Source: Eubacteriales bacterium
Lineage (GTDB): Bacteria > Bacillota > Clostridia > Christensenellales > CAG-138
DNA length: 7,053 bases
Direction of reading: 5' to 3'
Assembly: GCA_028703645.1 (NCBI GenBank)
Contig: JAQVML010000064.1
Coordinates: 1-7,053 of the forward strand
Shown piece by piece: positions 6,148 through 7,053 of the stretch. The notes below the pieces were generated by a model. It worked only from the letters and a program-made list of their open reading frames with translations, ran no database searches and was not told where the DNA came from. The first letter of the stretch is position 1, and each line of letters opens with the position of its first letter. The position numbers were made by a program, and so were the translations under genes.

Positions 6148-6408
6148 TTAATATAAGCTTGCCAGCGTTTCATCCGGGCGAGCAATCACATTTGTTGATA
6201 CCACTTTGCCAATGCGACCGACTTCCGACTCTGCGGCGTCAATCGCGGCGCGAACCGCACCGATTTCACCTTTGATGATAAGGGCGATCATTGCCTTGCC
6301 GGTGTTTTCCTTTCCGACGATCTCAATATTTGCGGCTTTCATAGCAACGTCCGCCGCCGCAATCGCGGGCACCAGCCCTATGACTTCGATATATCCATAA
6401 GCGTCCAT
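6148..6408 (-). CDS. BMC-H hexameric shell protein, pore loop GKA
   Basis: This is a single-domain BMC shell protein (PduA/EutM/CcmK class) forming hexameric shell tiles. Its 86 residues begin YGYIEVIGLVPAIAAADVAM, the usual first strand and helix, and contain KGEIGAVRAAIDAAE (46-60) and NVIARP (73-78) of the fold. The pore loop, at the place of GSG in PduA, reads TGKAM (36-40) and puts Lys38 where the central pore should be. Six lysines around one pore would make it strongly positive, which could favour anionic substrates or a bound cofactor; this is inference. It is the third of three tandem BMC-H genes, 12 bases after the second, and its AAGGAG site runs into the preceding stop. The aldolase follows after 17 bases. 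Confidence 0.95.
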   Translation of the reverse strand: MDAYGYIEVIGLVPAIAAADVAMKAANIEIVGKENTGKAMIALIIKGEIGAVRAAIDAAESEVGRIGKVVSTNVIARPDETLASLY

Positions 6409-6420
6409 TTGCGTTTCTCC

Positions 6421-6708
6421 TTATTCCTTGTCGTCGGTCAGTTTGAGATTGACAATTTTTGAAGCATCCACAACCGGCCTTGCGATCACATGCGCGCAGT
6501 GCAACTGCCCAACCTGTTTTGCCACGGCGGCGCCCGCGTCTACTGCTGTACGAACGGCTCCGATTTCACCCACAACGGCAACTGTAACAAATCCGCCACC
6601 GATCACCTCGCGGCCTGCCAGCTTTACATCCGCGGCCTTAACCATCGCATCGGCAGCCGCGACAGCAGGAATGTAACCTATTACTTCGATAAATCCCCAA
6701 GATTGCAT
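6421..6708 (-). CDS. BMC-H hexameric shell protein, pore loop GGG
   Basis: This is a single-domain BMC-H shell protein (PduA/EutM/CcmK class). Its 95 residues show SWGFIEVIGYIPAVAAADAM (3-22), a pore loop IGGGFV (36-41), VGEIGAVRTAVDAGAAVA (46-63) and HVIARP (73-78). The small GGG loop suggests an open, uncharged pore close to the classical GSG type. Its C-terminal tail is longer than those of the two sister proteins and ends in a charged stretch (LTDDKE). It aligns without gaps to both sisters over the first 78 residues or so, consistent with tandem duplication and divergence. ATG 6708 has GGAGG seven bases upstream, and the gap from the preceding BMC-H stop is 13 bases. Confidence 0.95.
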   Translation of the reverse strand: MQSWGFIEVIGYIPAVAAADAMVKAADVKLAGREVIGGGFVTVAVVGEIGAVRTAVDAGAAVAKQVGQLHCAHVIARPVVDASKIVNLKLTDDKE

Positions 6709-6721
6709 CGTACTACCTCCA

Positions 6722-6988
6722 TCACTCAGTAATGATCTTGATGAGTTCTTCCGTGGGACGGGCGATGGTGTAGCAGGATAAAAGTGCCTTCATCTGATTT
6801 GCCACCGCTGCGCCGGAATCGACCGCCGTCCGTACCGCGCCAATTTCTCCGCCTATGACGATAGTCACCATTGCGGCACCGATCCAGACTTTTTTGATGA
6901 TTTTTACGTCCGCTGCTTTCATCATGGCATCTGCCACAGCAAACGCCGGAACATAACCCTCCGTTTCAACGAACCCAAAAGACTGCAT
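6722..6988 (-). CDS. BMC-H hexameric shell protein, pore loop GAA
   Basis: This is a single-domain BMC-H shell protein (PduA/EutM/CcmK class), the first of three in tandem. Its 88 residues contain SFGFVETEGYVPAFAVADAM (3-22), a pore loop IGAAMV (36-41), GGEIGAVRTAVDSGAAVA (46-63) and YTIARP (73-78). The GAA loop would make the pore narrower and more hydrophobic than a GSG or GGG loop. ATG 6988 is preceded by AAAGGAG six bases away. Cys72 lies next to the interface region. No double-domain BMC-T gene occurs in the window, so trimers, if used, are encoded elsewhere. Confidence 0.95.
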   Translation of the reverse strand: MQSFGFVETEGYVPAFAVADAMMKAADVKIIKKVWIGAAMVTIVIGGEIGAVRTAVDSGAAVANQMKALLSCYTIARPTEELIKIITE

Positions 6989-7009
6989 AAATTGCTCCTT
7001 TCTTGATTC

Positions 7010-7053
7010 TCATGCAGGATTGAAGATCTGCGAAAGAGTATCCCGCATAACAT
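7010..7053 (-). CDS. Possible C-terminal end of an upstream operon gene (partial)
   Basis: One minus-strand frame entering from the right edge reads VMRDTLSQIFNPA and then TGA (7012-7010). The stop lies 21 bases before the first BMC-H start, a spacing like that inside the rest of the operon. The 13 residues are too few to name a family. The alternative is that this stretch is non-coding leader; no clear promoter is visible in 6989-7053. Confidence 0.3.
   Translation of the reverse strand, partial: VMRDTLSQIFNPA

Noticed and set aside
6148..6988. A double-domain BMC-T gene or a frameshifted fusion of the tandem shell genes
   Set aside because: Each of the three frames has its own stop, its own ribosome binding site and start, and a complete single BMC domain.

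Overview
The window holds one operon, read entirely on the minus strand (from the right edge to the left). It encodes shell proteins and enzymes of a bacterial microcompartment (BMC) together with a ferredoxin-linked, ATP-yielding 2-oxoacid module. The 2-oxoacid:ferredoxin oxidoreductase (OFOR), the ADP-forming acyl-CoA synthetase (ACD) and the clear AGGAGG-type ribosome binding sites suggest a strict anaerobe. Base composition is moderate, a little above 50% GC by eye. I lean towards a fermentative Clostridia-type Bacillota, but no taxonomic marker is present.

Layout in transcription order. At the right edge, 7053-7010 may be the last codons of an upstream gene. Three tandem BMC-H hexamer shell genes follow (6988-6722, 6708-6421, 6408-6148), with three different predicted pore loops: GAA, GGG and GKA. 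Next are two enzymes: an HpcH/HpaI-family class II aldolase (6130-5102) and a dihydropyrimidinase/hydantoinase-type cyclic amidohydrolase (5105-3468) that starts at TTG in a TTGA overlap with the aldolase stop. Then comes a BMC-P (EutN/CcmL) pentamer gene (3382-3101), set apart by the two largest gaps of the operon. The left part carries ACD alpha (2990-1557) and beta (1554-853), then the OFOR gamma subunit (804-259) and a 2[4Fe-4S] delta subunit (from 244, cut by the left edge). OFOR alpha and beta genes probably lie beyond the left edge.

How it may work (inference). The amidohydrolase would open a cyclic amide or ureide, or hydrolyse a related amide. The aldolase would cleave a hydroxy-oxoacid to a 2-oxoacid, typically pyruvate, plus an aldehyde. 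OFOR would turn the 2-oxoacid into acyl-CoA, CO2 and reduced ferredoxin, and ACD would turn acyl-CoA into free acid, CoA and ATP. OFOR plus ACD would then regenerate CoA and yield ATP, the job done in classical metabolosomes by aldehyde dehydrogenase, PduL and acetate kinase. None of those classical enzymes is in the window.

The most notable observation is that the aldolase and the amidohydrolase, unrelated in fold and family, begin with the same module of about 47 residues. It aligns without gaps, includes an identical LTDLARE block, and is followed in each by a low-complexity linker. This looks like a shared cargo-targeting or assembly domain and marks these two enzymes as the likely core cargo. 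The substrate cannot be read from the sequence.
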